A program made the translations under genes and the position numbers. This document shows positions 11,431 through 21,966 of a stretch of DNA of 64,000 bases, piece after piece; the first letter of the stretch is position 1, and every line of letters starts with the position of its first letter. The notes below the pieces were generated by a model, which had not been told where the DNA came from, searched no databases, and saw only the letters and a list, made by a program, of their open reading frames with translations. The stretch is from NCBI GenBank assembly GCA_009746045.1, contig RPFO01000213.1:5780927-5844926 (forward strand), read 5' to 3'. Source of the stretch: Mesostigma viride (lineage: Eukaryota; Streptophyta; Mesostigmatophyceae; Mesostigmatales; Mesostigmataceae).

Positions 11431-12989
11431 GGACGTGCGCCCGCCGAATTTTTTGGCGCCAAAAATATTCGCGGTACGGCCGTGAAGTGAAAAGTGGTTG
11501 CACGGTGCGCGCACCCCTTGCGGAAGTGGCCATGGCGACTGCGTTTAGGCGAAACTAGCAATGTAGGGCTAGAGAAATGCAAAAAAAATGCTCGAATGTT
11601 GGAGACGATGATTTAATGATGTTGGGTTGTGGCGGCAAGTTGCTGGTTTACAATATCGCTGCTTTCTTTTACTGCCATCGGCATGGGGGGTAAACTGCAT
11701 TTTTTGGTCGCGCGGAATAAAATAGAATTCGTGATAGCGGCAGTGAATTCGCAGTTTTGGGGGGCTTTTTGACCGTAAACGATGCATTAATATCGGTAGC
11801 ATTGAATTCCAAACCAAACTGGTGCTTTTTGCTACATTTTGGGCTATTCTCGGTAAGTAATTCTTCAGGCCTGCGCAGTGCATGTCGGAACCTTCCATGG
11901 AAGAACGGCCGTTGTTGCGCGCCTGGGCGAGGGATCTGCGAGGGACAGGTATAGATTTGTCGCGAATGTTATGTGCTATCAGTTCTTTCTTCTATGAGCT
12001 CATCGTTCGAAGTTTTTTTCGTTCTTTTTGGGCAGTTTCCGCCAGCTAGCTCGCCGTTGCTTGCCGTGGTGTTGTCAAATACCTGGCAGATTTAGATTGT
12101 TTTCGCTGACGTCGTGGTCAGGGCCGCTTCAGTCGAAGCCTATATCTTCTCGGGAAGGTTTAAGGCATTTCATAAAACGTGTTCTGGCAAGGATGTTGTG
12201 CGTATGGACGCTTCTTGTTGTGTGAGAGTGACGCACCCTCTCTTCGCAGCGGCATCACAGCGCTCATGCGCTGGAGGGCCGCCAATGGTTTCTTTCCATT
12301 TTATCGTGCAGGGGAGGAAGTGTTTTATTGACGATCATGTTGGAGATATTGCATTTGTGTGACTGCATGTAGATAGCTACCACCATTGGTTTATTTGAGC
12401 TTTCCCTTGATATCATCATGTGAAAAGACTGCAATGTGCTGAGCCAACCATGGTTGACTGCATGCAAGCTTTGTATGCCATGATCTCCTTGGTTCCTTGC
12501 CCTCCATAGTTCCAGTTTGTTGCCCATCTCAGGTAGGGCAGTTCAGGAGTTGTTGCTGTGTTGATTAGCTTGGTTGGCATCAACCTTACACTCTAACCTG
12601 GGAGAAACATAGAAAATGCTGGTAAGGCATTTTAGTGCCATCATCATTATTGCTATTCACATGCTTTTAAGTCTGGCCATGCTCGAGGGACGGTTAAGGG
12701 GCATGAGGTGTGTGGCCAACCCTGTGTACTTCATAACATATTCAGCATGTATTTGATGCATGTTGGATGGCATGTAAAGTGTAATTGTGTTTATACTTGG
12801 TTACTAAGTGGTCCTTAGCGCCTGTCCGGTGGTCGTCTAGGAAACTCATCAGTGCGTGTCACAGTGACCCCCAACCTTGAGCATGTGTCGTCATCAGTGT
12901 GTAATAGTTATTTATATGTGCTTTTGGTCATAGATTTGCCGAGTTCTAATCATGAAGTTTACAAGGTAACCTTGGGTTGAGTATAGTGT
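11431..12989. other. No confident gene
   Basis: Only short unconvincing ORFs are seen. One possible first exon lies at 11882-11948 (plus; MSEPSMEERPLLRAW, then a GT donor at 11949). It could belong to the PHD-finger ORF downstream, but no linking exons could be fixed. Confidence 0.5.
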
Positions 12990-13064
12990 ATGCTCTCGTG
13001 GCATGTATGCCTAGCGATCGTGTTGCTATGCTTGCGTTTGCAAGGTTGGCCATGCCGAGGGCAG

Positions 13065-13552
13065 GTAAGGGCAGATGCGGTGCCTAGCCGTTTGCTTATG
13101 GGTGTAGACACCTCCCCCGCTGCCCTTGCACAGCTGGATGAGCTGAGGAAAAAGAGGGAGTGCCAGCAGGTGGTGAAACGGACGCTAGAGTTCAAGACCG
13201 GGGCTGCAAAGGCCAAGAGCACAAAGCGTGGCCACCACTGGGATGATGCCAAGAAGGACAAGCAGCGTGGCCAGCACCCATACAGCAAGGCGGTGTTCTA
13301 TGGGGGGTGGGGGCTGCCACTGGGGGGCAGGGTGATGAGGATGAGTGTGACACTGCCCACATTCCTTGCTTGCGCTGCTCTAAGACTGACGCACCCGACG
13401 ATGACCCCTTCCTGCTGTGCAGCTCATCCGGGTGCGAAGGAGGCCTCCATCTGAGCTGCACGATCCCCCTGCTGCCTAGCGTGCCCAAAGGGGCCTGGTT
13501 CTGCACAGTTTGCTGTGGAGAGGACTGTGACAATGGCAGTGACAGTGACTAG
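13065..13552 (+). pseudogene. PHD-finger ORF, frameshifted or spliced fragment
   Basis: The first part (frame of 13065-13300) encodes a basic stretch with DELRKKRECQQVVKRTLEF and KSTKRGHHWDDAKKDKQ. Near 13305, in a G-rich run, sense moves to another frame and ends in a PHD finger: CLRCSKTDAPDDD, then LLCSSSGCEGGLHLSC, then WFCTVC, followed by an acidic tail and stop at 13552. PHD fingers read histone H3 tails. Whether this is a host gene whose 5' exons I cannot find, or a captured domain left by a transposon, is open. Confidence 0.55.
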
Positions 13553-14067
13553 TACAGCGAGCGACCAGGTAGCAACCTGCCTCAGTTAATTACTTGCAGA
13601 CCGCTAATCAGATTGACCTGTAACTTGGCGGGCGTATTTGTCGATCAATTTTTGAATTTTGTATATCTTTGTGGCCTCTAATTCCATGATTTCATGTCAC
13701 TTTTATGCAATGTCCGGAAAAAAAGGTGCTTTTGGGGGGGAAATTAATTACTCTCACAATACACCTCAGATGCTACTTGTGAGTAGCCCAATGTTTTGGC
13801 CATGAACGATTCTACATGGGTATATCTCGCTGTCCCAAACGGATGTGTGGATTGGCTGGGGCATACCTAGTCCTAATTAGCGTCTTTTGCTATTTATAGC
13901 GCATTATTGGCGTATATATGGGGGTAGTACCCTCAACAAGTGCATGGACAACTCACCAAACATGTTATTTCATGCCCCCAATCATTGCTGAGCATAGTGG
14001 AAATGAATACAGGTTGATATTAGCATGTTTCAGTTTTAGGGTGGTTTTGTGGCGCACCTCCCCTTTT
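13553..14067. other. Non-coding, AT-richer stretch
   Basis: No ORF, RNA gene or repeat was recognised between the PHD ORF stop and the first copy of the 300-nt repeat. Confidence 0.5.
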
Positions 14068-14372
14068 TAGCCCTGCTATGCCTATGCAGAGAGATGCTCT
14101 CTGTTGAGAAGCCATGCCCTAGCTCTTGTATAGCCATGATGATCTTCCCCCACATGACAGGCTCCCCCTTAGCTGGGCATAGCTTGATAGATCATCAGGG
14201 TGCCGGTGCCCTGGTGCACCTAGAGCAGGGGTAGCTTACATTCCCACCCTTGCAGTCCTGAAGTAGCCCAGAATGTATTAAAAGCCATATGCCCCTTCTC
14301 AGGGATATGATTATGTGCTACATGTACTCCCAACGGAGTTATGTTCAGGACTAATTTAATTAATTAATGAGG
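14068..14372 (+). repeat. 300-nt non-coding repeat, copy A, with LINE-like 3' end
   Basis: Shares long stretches with copies B (34371-34690, minus) and C (46264-46612, minus), for example gagaagccatgccctag and ggtgcacctagagcaggg. It ends in the same hairpin pair as the LINE fragments (ATGTGCTACAT, then CTCC-CAAC-GGAG at 14313-14343) and a TTAA-type tail. It has no ORF. It may be a SINE sharing the LINE 3' end, or the 3' UTR of a LINE subfamily. I could not find convincing pol III boxes. Confidence 0.7.
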
Positions 14373-14386
14373 CCCATGCGACCAAG

Positions 14387-14656
14387 GACGCAGTCACGTG
14401 TCTATTAATTAATTAATTAATGCGACCAAGGATTTCTTTCTCAAACGCCTGTGCAAGCTAAAGTTTCGGAATTCTCACCTTCCACCTGGTCGAAGCTCTT
14501 GACGACGTTAAGGCTGCGCTTGGCGAGCTCGGATTAGTTCGGTTTCGCGGCTTTGTCCCCCCTCCACTGATCCATCCACGGGAATATGTGCTACATGATC
14601 TCCCAACGGAGTCATTAATTAATTAATTAATTAATTAATAGACACGTGACTGCGTC
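14387..14656. repeat. Inverted repeat around a LINE patch
   Basis: The arm at 14387-14421 (gacgcagtcacgtgtct plus a TTAA run) is the reverse complement of 14622-14656. The arms enclose about 200 bases that hold an antisense ORF1 fragment (about 14420-14535) and a LINE 3' hairpin end (14585-14614). This could be an inverted duplication made during insertion. Confidence 0.75.
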
Positions 14657-14699
14657 ACGTGAGCATAAGTCCTCAGTGGGAGGGGAACATGGGATGGAA

Positions 14700-16206
14700 T
14701 GGATGGTATAAGCTATCTAGGTCCTAGTTACATGCAGGGGTGTGGGCACCGCGGCCCGAATCGCTATGAATGCCATACTTGGTCACACGCGGAGCCCCCA
14801 CAGGCTTGGGGGTGGTCTCCTTCATCACTACTTGCCATCTATCCTTGCGCACCATCTGCCTCCATATTACAGACAAACCAGGAGGCTGCCCGGGGGTGAG
14901 CCCGTCACGTCTAGTGTAGCACATGTCCATGCCGAGTCTATCACGAAAAGTCCACGGGTGGCGGCCCTGCCGCGCGCGGCCGGGGGCACGCCAGGTGAGG
15001 ACATATCGCCCAGGCTGGGCGGGCTTGGTGCCAGCTAGTCTATCTGATGTATCTACCTGATCTGTGCGGGCCAGGTGCCCGGCTAGGCCCAGGCGCCTGT
15101 GCCTAATAATGTGGGAAACATAGGGCAAATCAGCGTACAGATCCTCATTACTAATGTGCAAACCAAAGGGGATGTTAAGGGCCTGGCGCAGCATCTTGGT
15201 GACGGCGCCGTCGAGTCGTTGCTCCAGCTCCTGCGTCAGTGCCCACGTCTCGGCGCCGTAGGTCAGGATCGTCAGAATGACGACCTTGAAGAGGTCACGC
15301 TTGACGATCCGGGGTAGGGCGGGGTTGCTCCACCAGCGGCGGTGGTCATGGAGGTGCGCCCACGCCATGCCGATCCGTGTCGTCATGTCGTCCTCGCAGT
15401 CGGGAAGCCAACAGCCGATCGAGCAGCTTGAAGCGGCCTGAAGGAGGGTAGTTGACCTCCGCATCGTCTAAGAGGCGGAGTGTGGGTGGGGGCCCTGCCA
15501 TGCCGAGGGCCAGGGCCTCCGTTTTGGGGCTGATTTCTAGACCAACCGCCCGAGCCTCGAGCGCCAGGCAGTCCAGCCAAAGTTGGGCAGACTCCGGCTT
15601 CTCGATGAGCGTGATGTCGTCGGCATAAATGAGGTCAGCTAGTAAATTCTGCTTGTTAGTCAGCCCCCCTTCCCCAAGCTCGTTCGTGATCGCTAGGCCA
15701 GGGGCACGGCCTGCAATCAGCTAGCAAAGCGAGCACGTGCCTGGCGCATAACATAATCCACTACAATAATAAACAGGTACGGCGACAGGACGCAACCCTG
15801 CCAGACGCCGGTCTGCAGTGGGCATGGTGGGGTAATGCCGTGTTGAGTGCGCACCGAAGTGGTCGACCCCTCATACAGCGTGCGGATGACGGTAATCAGG
15901 GGAGTGGGGACGCGAGCGCGAGCAAGTACAGCCCATAGAGCGTCCCAGAGGACAGAATCAAAAGCCTTGATGAGGTCAACGAAGATCAAGATTGCGGGAA
16001 ACTCACCAGGTTGCAGGATCTCGAGCGATTTCCTCGAAGAGGCGACGCGCGACGAAGATGGCCATGACGGTGTTGCGCCCAGGACGGAAGCCCATTTGAC
16101 TTTCCCCAAGGTGACAGTCGAGAGCAGAACGAAGGCGGTTGAGGATCATGCGCATGAACAACTTAAGTGCGGCGCTCTGGATGAACGGAGTCATGTTATA
16201 ATTTAA
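14700..16206 (-). mobile_element. LINE reverse transcriptase fragment (minus strand)
   Basis: Reading on the minus strand, one finds FRPGRNTVMAIF, then the RT palm (ILIFVDLIKAFDSVLW, then QTGVWQGCVLSPYLF) and the catalytic YADD (DLIYADDITLIE, near 15625). The C-terminal region typical of LINEs follows, with LTYGAETWALT and RHRRLGLAGHLARTDQ, ending near 14724. Frame breaks lie near 15600-15720 and 15470. The upstream endonuclease and start of RT are absent. The C-terminal motifs recall RTE-like elements, but the clade is not settled. Confidence 0.88.
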
Positions 16207-16290
16207 TTTATTTTTTTTTTTGGCGAGCTCGTCCTCCTCGCGGAGGTCGAGCGTCTGCTGCTGGAGCTGTGCTGCTGACGTTTCTGGCAT
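16206..16290 (-). mobile_element. LINE ORF1 fragment fused to the RT fragment
   Basis: The minus strand encodes QQQTLDLREEDELAK, matching the coiled-coil end of the ORF1 at 34828-36217. It is joined to the RT fragment through an A-run (sense) and a short stretch like an antisense LINE 3' end, so the join is a nested insertion or switch, not the native order. Confidence 0.7.
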
Positions 16291-17282
16291 ATGGCGGGGC
16301 GGGCCGGGAGATTCAGCTGGCGGACATCATCTATGCAGACGCCACCACCCTCTTCGAGGGCACTGAGCATGTGCAGACGTGGCTTGACTGCCTGGCAATC
16401 GAGGCCTGTGTGGTGGGGCTTGAGGTCAGCAAGAAGACGTACTGAGGCTCTGGCGATTGGGTTCACTCAGCCACCGCCCGACCTCTTTCTCCTTGACGGC
16501 TCTCGAGTCCTGTAATGGGACCGCGTCCAGTTGCTGGGTAGCTTACTCCCCAGCTGCGAGGCCGATGTGGACCACCGTATCTCCCCGATCGCCTGGCACA
16601 CTTTACGCCAATACAGGGCCCTGTGGCGCAAGCCCTTGGGCAAGCTAGAGAAACAGGACCTGGTCCTCCCTGTTCTTACGTACGGGGCCGAGACGTGGAC
16701 CCTCACTGCCGACCTTGCCAACAAGCTGGATGGCGCGGTCACCAATGTATGCTGCGGTCAATTCTTCGTTTAGGATACGCTAGCTGCTCCTGTCCGCAAG
16801 GAGGACTTGTATCTCGGCATGCCACTTATCACCAGCACCATCAAGCAGCGGCGCCTGATGCTATAGTAGGGCACTTAGCTCACACCAACCAGGTAGACAC
16901 CTCACGTGGTCCCTCTAGCTGCAGGGCTGCGCCCCGCCCAGCCGGGCCGGCACCTCCTCACGTGGGCCGGGCCCAGCCAGGCTAGACGCCGCAAGGCCAG
17001 CACCTTCATTAAGAACAGCTCGTAGAGGACATAGGGGGCCTAAGCCTCTCCGTGATTTGGAAAAAGATGATGGACAAGGCCAAGTGGGCCCAGGTCATAT
17101 AGAGGACAACTTAACCCCCTGCGCAGTGGGGAAGCCGCGCGTTTGCACACGTGGGCGGCATGCATGCTAGACAAGACCCCTAGGGTCGCGAGCACCATAG
17201 ATATTAATGAAATTGATCGTGCTCCCGTTTGGGAGTCACGGAGCATTAACCCCGATAGATGGATGGATGGGGACACGCAATC
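16291..17282 (+). mobile_element. LINE RT C-terminal fragment (plus strand)
   Basis: The plus strand encodes LADIIYADATTLFEG, an RT active site in which the second Asp of YADD reads Ala, then TWLDCLAIEACVVGLEVSKK and later LTYGAETWTLTADLANKLDG. Several stops and frame changes break it. It lies head to head with the minus-strand fragment at 14700-16290. Confidence 0.82.
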
Positions 17283-18335
17283 CTACCATAAAATAAAATA
17301 AAATAAAATTATAACATGCCTCCGTGGGGAGATCATGTAGCACATATTCCTTGATGGGGGGGTGGAGGTGGAGGGAGCCGCGTAATCGAACTATCCTAAC
17401 GCTAAGCTATCTAGTCTATAAAATCCTAACTACACTACTCATCAAAACGCCTCCTCTTGGGGGGAGGTGGCTTGCCCACAGGGGCTGGCAGTGAGCCTGG
17501 ACAATCTTCTGGCCGTACCGCTTCTTGTTCTGCATGGCAGTCCAAAGAAGGGAGAGAGAGTGGATGCGGTGTTCAAACTGAGCTGGGACCACTAGGTCGG
17601 CCAGCAACATCTGGAAGTAGTTCATGGCATGTTTCCCTACCCTGTTAGGAATACATGTCCTTGGGGCCAGGCCAGGTCAAAATATGCCGCCCTGGTATGC
17701 CAAGCCGCTGGGGGCCGGCCAGACCAAGGGCGGTGTCGACCTGGCTGGTGCGAGCAAGATGTCCTACAAATTCTATCCTACACTGCCTAATCTCGTCGAT
17801 CCGAAATACGACGGGCATACCCTGATACAAAGACTCTAATGACCTACGCTGGGAAAACCCTACATTCAGGACCTGTCGGAGCATCCTGTAAACCGTGCCG
17901 TCGAGCTTACTAGCTGCCATGCAGTGTGTCCGTGAGTGTCCACGCCTCGGCGCCATACGTAAGCACCGTGAGGACGAGGACCTTGAAGAGCATGCGCTTG
18001 CGGTGCTCGCCCAGGCCTTTCGAGCGCCAGTAGGTGGAAAGCGAACGGAGCCTGGCCCAGGCCAGGCCGATCTGCGGATGTCGATATCATCGGCGGTGTC
18101 AGGGAGCATGCTCCCCAGCAGTTTGAAGCACGCGGAACGGGACCTTCATCCCGTCGAGCAGGCGCGGCAGCGGTGGGCTACTGGAGGCCCCAATCACCAT
18201 CGCCTCAGTCTTGAGCTAATCTCCAACCCCACCGCCCTCGCCTCCAGGCCCAGACAGTCCAGCCAGGTCTGAATGTGCTCGGGGCACGCGATGAGGGTGG
18301 TATCGTCTGCATCCAGTTGCAGTGTATGCATCCTG
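17283..18335 (-). mobile_element. LINE 3' part with 3' UTR and repeat tail
   Basis: On the minus strand the fragment starts near a degenerate RT active site (LDADDTTLIACPEHIQTWLD, near 18300). It continues with LDGTVYRMLRQVLNVGF and FVGHLARTSQVDTALGLAGP. A ~100-base 3' UTR, the two conserved hairpins (17311-17350) and an AAAAT-type tail (17289-17310) close it. It is closely related to the copy at 46612-47215. Frame breaks near 17640 and 18000 make it inactive. Confidence 0.85.
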
Positions 18336-18620
18336 TTTCAAAACTAGTAGAAGTAAGACAAATTTACCTCCTCGTATAACTTGTGGGACAACCCATATGG
18401 CTCACATAATTAATTAGACTCGTGCTCCCGTTGACTCGTTAGCCACATGGCTCACATGAGCCCCTGCAGTGCAATCTATTGGAATGAGGAAAAACTTCCC
18501 AGAAATGAAAGTTTTACTTTCCTGTAGGCGGGTCACCCTAGTCCTTACACGACGTTGGAATGCCTGGCGTCCATGAATAGTTGTCTTGATCCTAAACGAT
18601 GCAAAATAACTGATAATGTT
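18336..18620. other. Spacer before piggyBac
   Basis: Nothing recognisable between the LINE fragment and the TTAA that flanks the piggyBac element. Confidence 0.5.
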
Positions 18621-18624
18621 TTAA

Positions 18625-18663
18625 CCCGTGTTTTTTTAATTAGAACGCGATATATCGCGTTGT
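18625..18663 (+). repeat. piggyBac left end: TIR and subterminal palindrome
   Basis: CCCGTGTTTTTTTA terminal repeat followed by a palindrome centred on AACGCGATATATCGCGTT. A half-copy (agaacgcgtatag) follows near 18675. Confidence 0.9.
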
Positions 18664-19204
18664 AAGCTTTTTTTAGAACGCGTATAGCACCTAAGGAAAA
18701 TTTTTTTTCATGGTCATGTATATACTTTCCTGAAAGCCCATAAATCAAAGTTTTTTTTGAGCTACTCAGACCTACCAAATTCCTATTCCATAGAGAGATA
18801 CAGTGCTATGAATACAGGGGGGTCTGGTCATGACCGCGATTTCTTGACCCTAGGTGACAAGCGACGTGTTTATTCAGAAATTAATAAAGTAAAAAATCTG
18901 GCCTTTTGCCTGAGCTATGTGCAACATATGTAGAGCCTGTGAAACAAAAGCCAGGCCCATTTGGCCACTGCAGCTATTTTTCCTATGCATCACAATTACA
19001 ACGCAGTACAACGCAGTAGGAAGCACATGCCAACATCACAACATGCCACATGGGGTGGGGGGCCTAATAAGGCCATGGAAGCACCAATATTGCAAGTAGG
19101 GTGCGTCAACATGATAATACACGTGAAATACATGATGGGTGCACACTCCATGTATAATACAAGCATGCTGACACCATAAATTAATCCCCAACCCGTGCCG
19201 TAGC

Positions 19205-21661
19205 CTAGCGCCTAGCGCCTAGGACTGCGCCTTCCTTCTTCTTGTATTCCTTGCGGCCCCCCGTCCTGGTGCTGGTGAGCACCACGCCCACCAGGAGCTT
19301 CTTGGCCACGGGGGCCGTGTCGATGTAGGGGAGCTTGATGAGCGGGTTGTGGAAGTCGTTGAAGCAGTCTGGCGAGCACATGGCCAGGTCGCACTCCTTG
19401 CACCAGGAGCGGGTGCGCGCCCCCTGCTTGGGTGGGTCTGTGTTGGCCAGTGCGCAGGCCTTCATCGACCGCACCCGGCACACCACGCACACCATGCCAG
19501 AGTGGGATGTGGGCAGGTTGAGGTCGCGCAGCAGGGAGCCAACCCCGTGAGTGCCGGAGTGGCGCCCAGCACGCCCCTTACCGATGCTGGGGACGGCCAT
19601 GCCGCGAAGCCGGGGGGTGCCGTCAAATGTGTTCTTGAGCAGCTGCGTGTGGAAGGCCAGAATGAACACCTTGTGGTCCATGGCGTCCTTGCCAAGAGCC
19701 AGCTTCTGCAGGCAGTATGCCATGCGCACGATCGTGGAGAAGAGGCCCAAGGCCCAGCGGCAGTACCACTTGTGGAAGATGGTCCGCCCCTCGATGTCCC
19801 ACGTGCCCGTCAGCAGGAAGTCAAACTGGTCCACACACTTGTAGATGCGGTTGTACCGCAGCATGGCCTCGGGGCAGGGCACCTCCTCCCGTGCCCCCCC
19901 CGTGCCCTTCCCCAGCTTCCTCCTGCTGATGGTCACGCTGCGTGGGAGGATGCCTGTGGTAAGGCAGGTGACAGCTTGGCGGTCTTGCCACATGGTGAGG
20001 GCCTTCCCGGTCGGCTTGTGCACGGCAGCCACCCACTTGCCCCGCGGGGGCCTGCTGCCCATGAGCTGCTTGACCTTGGCCAGCTCACACTTCCTGGCCC
20101 GGCACGTCATGACAGTGCCCACTGCAGTGATCCCCATCTCACGCAGGTCCTCCATGGTGTCCACAGTCGTGTAGAGGCGGTCGATCGCCATCTCAGTATC
20201 CCCTGGGCTGGGCAGCGTCTCCGACAGCGTCTTGACGATTGCCCGCATGCCGCCTTCTCCCTTGATCCTGTCGAAGGTCTGGCTGTGGTAGGGAATCTTG
20301 GTCTCGAAGTCGCAGAGCCGCCATATCCGAATGTGGTAGGAGTGGGGCTTGCTGGGGTCATAGACCCGGATGCTGCACATCTGGTTGCGGATAGCAATCC
20401 CCGACTCATCGATGGCCACTGAAGACCCCGGCAGGAAGTAATGCTTGATGTTGTTGTTCATCATCTCCTCCAGGTGGTCGCAAAAGTACAGCTTGCCCTC
20501 CCGAGAGCTGTGGTCGGTAGGGCGCTCGTCGTGGCGGCGGAAATGCAGGTTGTGCTTGATCTTGTAGAACCGCGCCTTGGGCATGAAGCCTGACCAGTCA
20601 GGAAACTGGACTGCACCGTGGGTCTTCCCTGACCAGTAGTCACCCTCGTTGGACAGCGGAATGCACGCCTTTGCAACAAGGAGTGCGAAAAACACGCCCA
20701 CCTCATGGGCGGTGATGTCCCCGACGTTGTCAGGTCCCTGCTTGCATTCAATATAGGCGTTGGTCGCCTCTGCAATCTTGTCCCACTCCTCGCGTTCCCA
20801 TATCAGATGAAACCACCCGAGGGCATCCATGTCCTTATAATTCCGGGGCAGGTGCTGCGCCTTGGCTGGCCGGTTGCAGGGGTGCACGTTGATGGTCACG
20901 CCCTCTTCCTCGGCGCCCTTCTCGTCCCATTGGTCGCCTGTCTTGACGACCCAGTCTCGTGCATTGCTGGCCACTGGCGCCTCGTCCATCTCCGCCTGCA
21001 GCTCGGGATCCCCATATTCCGGCATGGTGTCTTCCTCACTAGACTCGTCATCGCTTGTGTCGGGTGCAGTGATTGCAGGCCGGGCCACCTTCGCTCGCTC
21101 CTCATCAGATTTGCGAGGGCGCCCACGACGCCTTTTGCCACTGGAAGGAGGTGTCGGCACGTCCTCCTCCTCCTCCTCTAGCTCCTCCTCCTCCCCCTCC
21201 TCCTCCTCCTCCTCCTCCTCCTCCTCCTCCTCCTCCTGGACATCATCGCCACCTCCATCCTCATCATCGCCATCCTCCTCATCACCATCCTCCTCGCCAT
21301 CCCCACCTGATCCGGCGCCGTCATCACCATCGCTGGCATCGCCTGTGCCGCATTCATTTTCTATCGCCTGAATCCGCTGCTGCACATTGCGCTGCTCCTG
21401 CTCATTCTCGGTCTCTAACCACAGCAAGACCTGCCATTCCGTAAGCTTTTCCGTGCTCCTGTCAGCCGCGAAATAAACCTTCCACAAGTCCACTAGCTGT
21501 CTACCCCTACCGGCCAGCAGCTTCTTGACGACACCTGTCATCTTGTCTGTTTTATACTTCTTCTGTGCTTTGGCGACATAGCCAGCGCCCCAATACGACG
21601 TGGGCACTCGTAAAGTACGTCCTAGCAAACCCCTGTCCCTAGCATTCACGTCGAACACCAT
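19205..21661 (-). CDS. piggyBac transposase
   Basis: An unbroken 818-residue frame from the ATG at 21661; a longer frame exists upstream but lacks ATG. The N-terminal part has a Glu/Asp-rich run coded by a CTC repeat (near 21160-21260) and an AT-hook, RRRGRPRK. The DDE_Tnp_1_7 core follows (WSGFMPKARFYKIKHNLHF, etc.). Likely catalytic aspartates are in AIDESGIAI (about D417), AIDRLYTT (about D492) and NRIYKCVDQFD (about D610). The C-terminal Cys-rich domain (CVVCRVRS, then WCKECDLAMCSPDC) is a zinc-binding domain as in other piggyBac proteins. The enzyme cuts and pastes the element at TTAA. All key residues are present. Confidence 0.93.
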   Translation of the reverse strand: MVFDVNARDRGLLGRTLRVPTSYWGAGYVAKAQKKYKTDKMTGVVKKLLAGRGRQLVDLWKVYFAADRSTEKLTEWQVLLWLETENEQEQRNVQQRIQAIENECGTGDASDGDDGAGSGGDGEEDGDEEDGDDEDGGGDDVQEEEEEEEEEEEEEGEEEELEEEEEDVPTPPSSGKRRRGRPRKSDEERAKVARPAITAPDTSDDESSEEDTMPEYGDPELQAEMDEAPVASNARDWVVKTGDQWDEKGAEEEGVTINVHPCNRPAKAQHLPRNYKDMDALGWFHLIWEREEWDKIAEATNAYIECKQGPDNVGDITAHEVGVFFALLVAKACIPLSNEGDYWSGKTHGAVQFPDWSGFMPKARFYKIKHNLHFRRHDERPTDHSSREGKLYFCDHLEEMMNNNIKHYFLPGSSVAIDESGIAIRNQMCSIRVYDPSKPHSYHIRIWRLCDFETKIPYHSQTFDRIKGEGGMRAIVKTLSETLPSPGDTEMAIDRLYTTVDTMEDLREMGITAVGTVMTCRARKCELAKVKQLMGSRPPRGKWVAAVHKPTGKALTMWQDRQAVTCLTTGILPRSVTISRRKLGKGTGGAREEVPCPEAMLRYNRIYKCVDQFDFLLTGTWDIEGRTIFHKWYCRWALGLFSTIVRMAYCLQKLALGKDAMDHKVFILAFHTQLLKNTFDGTPRLRGMAVPSIGKGRAGRHSGTHGVGSLLRDLNLPTSHSGMVCVVCRVRSMKACALANTDPPKQGARTRSWCKECDLAMCSPDCFNDFHNPLIKLPYIDTAPVAKKLLVGVVLTSTRTGGRKEYKKKEGAVLGARR

Positions 21662-21897
21662 CTCTGACCACGAAATCTGGCGGGAACTGGCCAGATTAGG
21701 TTGCCGCCATCGCCGTCGTCTTCCCGCGGTACCGTGCAAAAACACCCAATTTCAGTGGTGCATTTCTGTGTACAGCTGTCACAAAAAAAATATCAAAAAT
21801 ACCAGGATTTTTTCCTGAATTCTATGAGATGTTTCTGACCTGTCTTGAAAGTTTCAGACCAAAAATCGCATGTTTAATAGGTGTGGCAGTTGTCAGA

Positions 21898-21962
21898 TTA
21901 CAACGCGATACATCGCGTTCTAACCCTACAACGCGATGTATCGCGTTGTAAAAAAACACGGG
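21898..21962 (-). repeat. piggyBac right end: TIR and two subterminal palindromes
   Basis: Reading inward from the right, the 14-base repeat is followed by two near-palindromes whose centres are AT/GT variants of the left one. The asymmetry, one palindrome against two, resembles the unequal ends of known piggyBac elements. Confidence 0.9.
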
Positions 21963-21966
21963 TTAA

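Larger units (their letters stand above)
18621..21966. mobile_element. Complete piggyBac DNA transposon with TTAA duplication
   Basis: TTAA at 18621-18624 and 21963-21966 flank an element of 3338 bases (18625-21962). The ends begin CCCGTGTTTTTTTA on both sides as a perfect 14-base inverted repeat; CCC next to TTAA is the piggyBac signature. Just inside lie palindromes built on AACGCG...CGCGTT: one on the left (18642-18663, perfect) and two on the right (near 21900-21921 and 21928-21951). They are probably transposase-binding sites. The transposase lies within on the minus strand with no stop or frameshift, so this copy could be active or very recent. Confidence 0.93.

Noticed and set aside
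19349-20422. 357-residue plus-strand ORF
   Set aside because: It is the antisense shadow of the piggyBac transposase, which has clear catalytic motifs on the minus strand.
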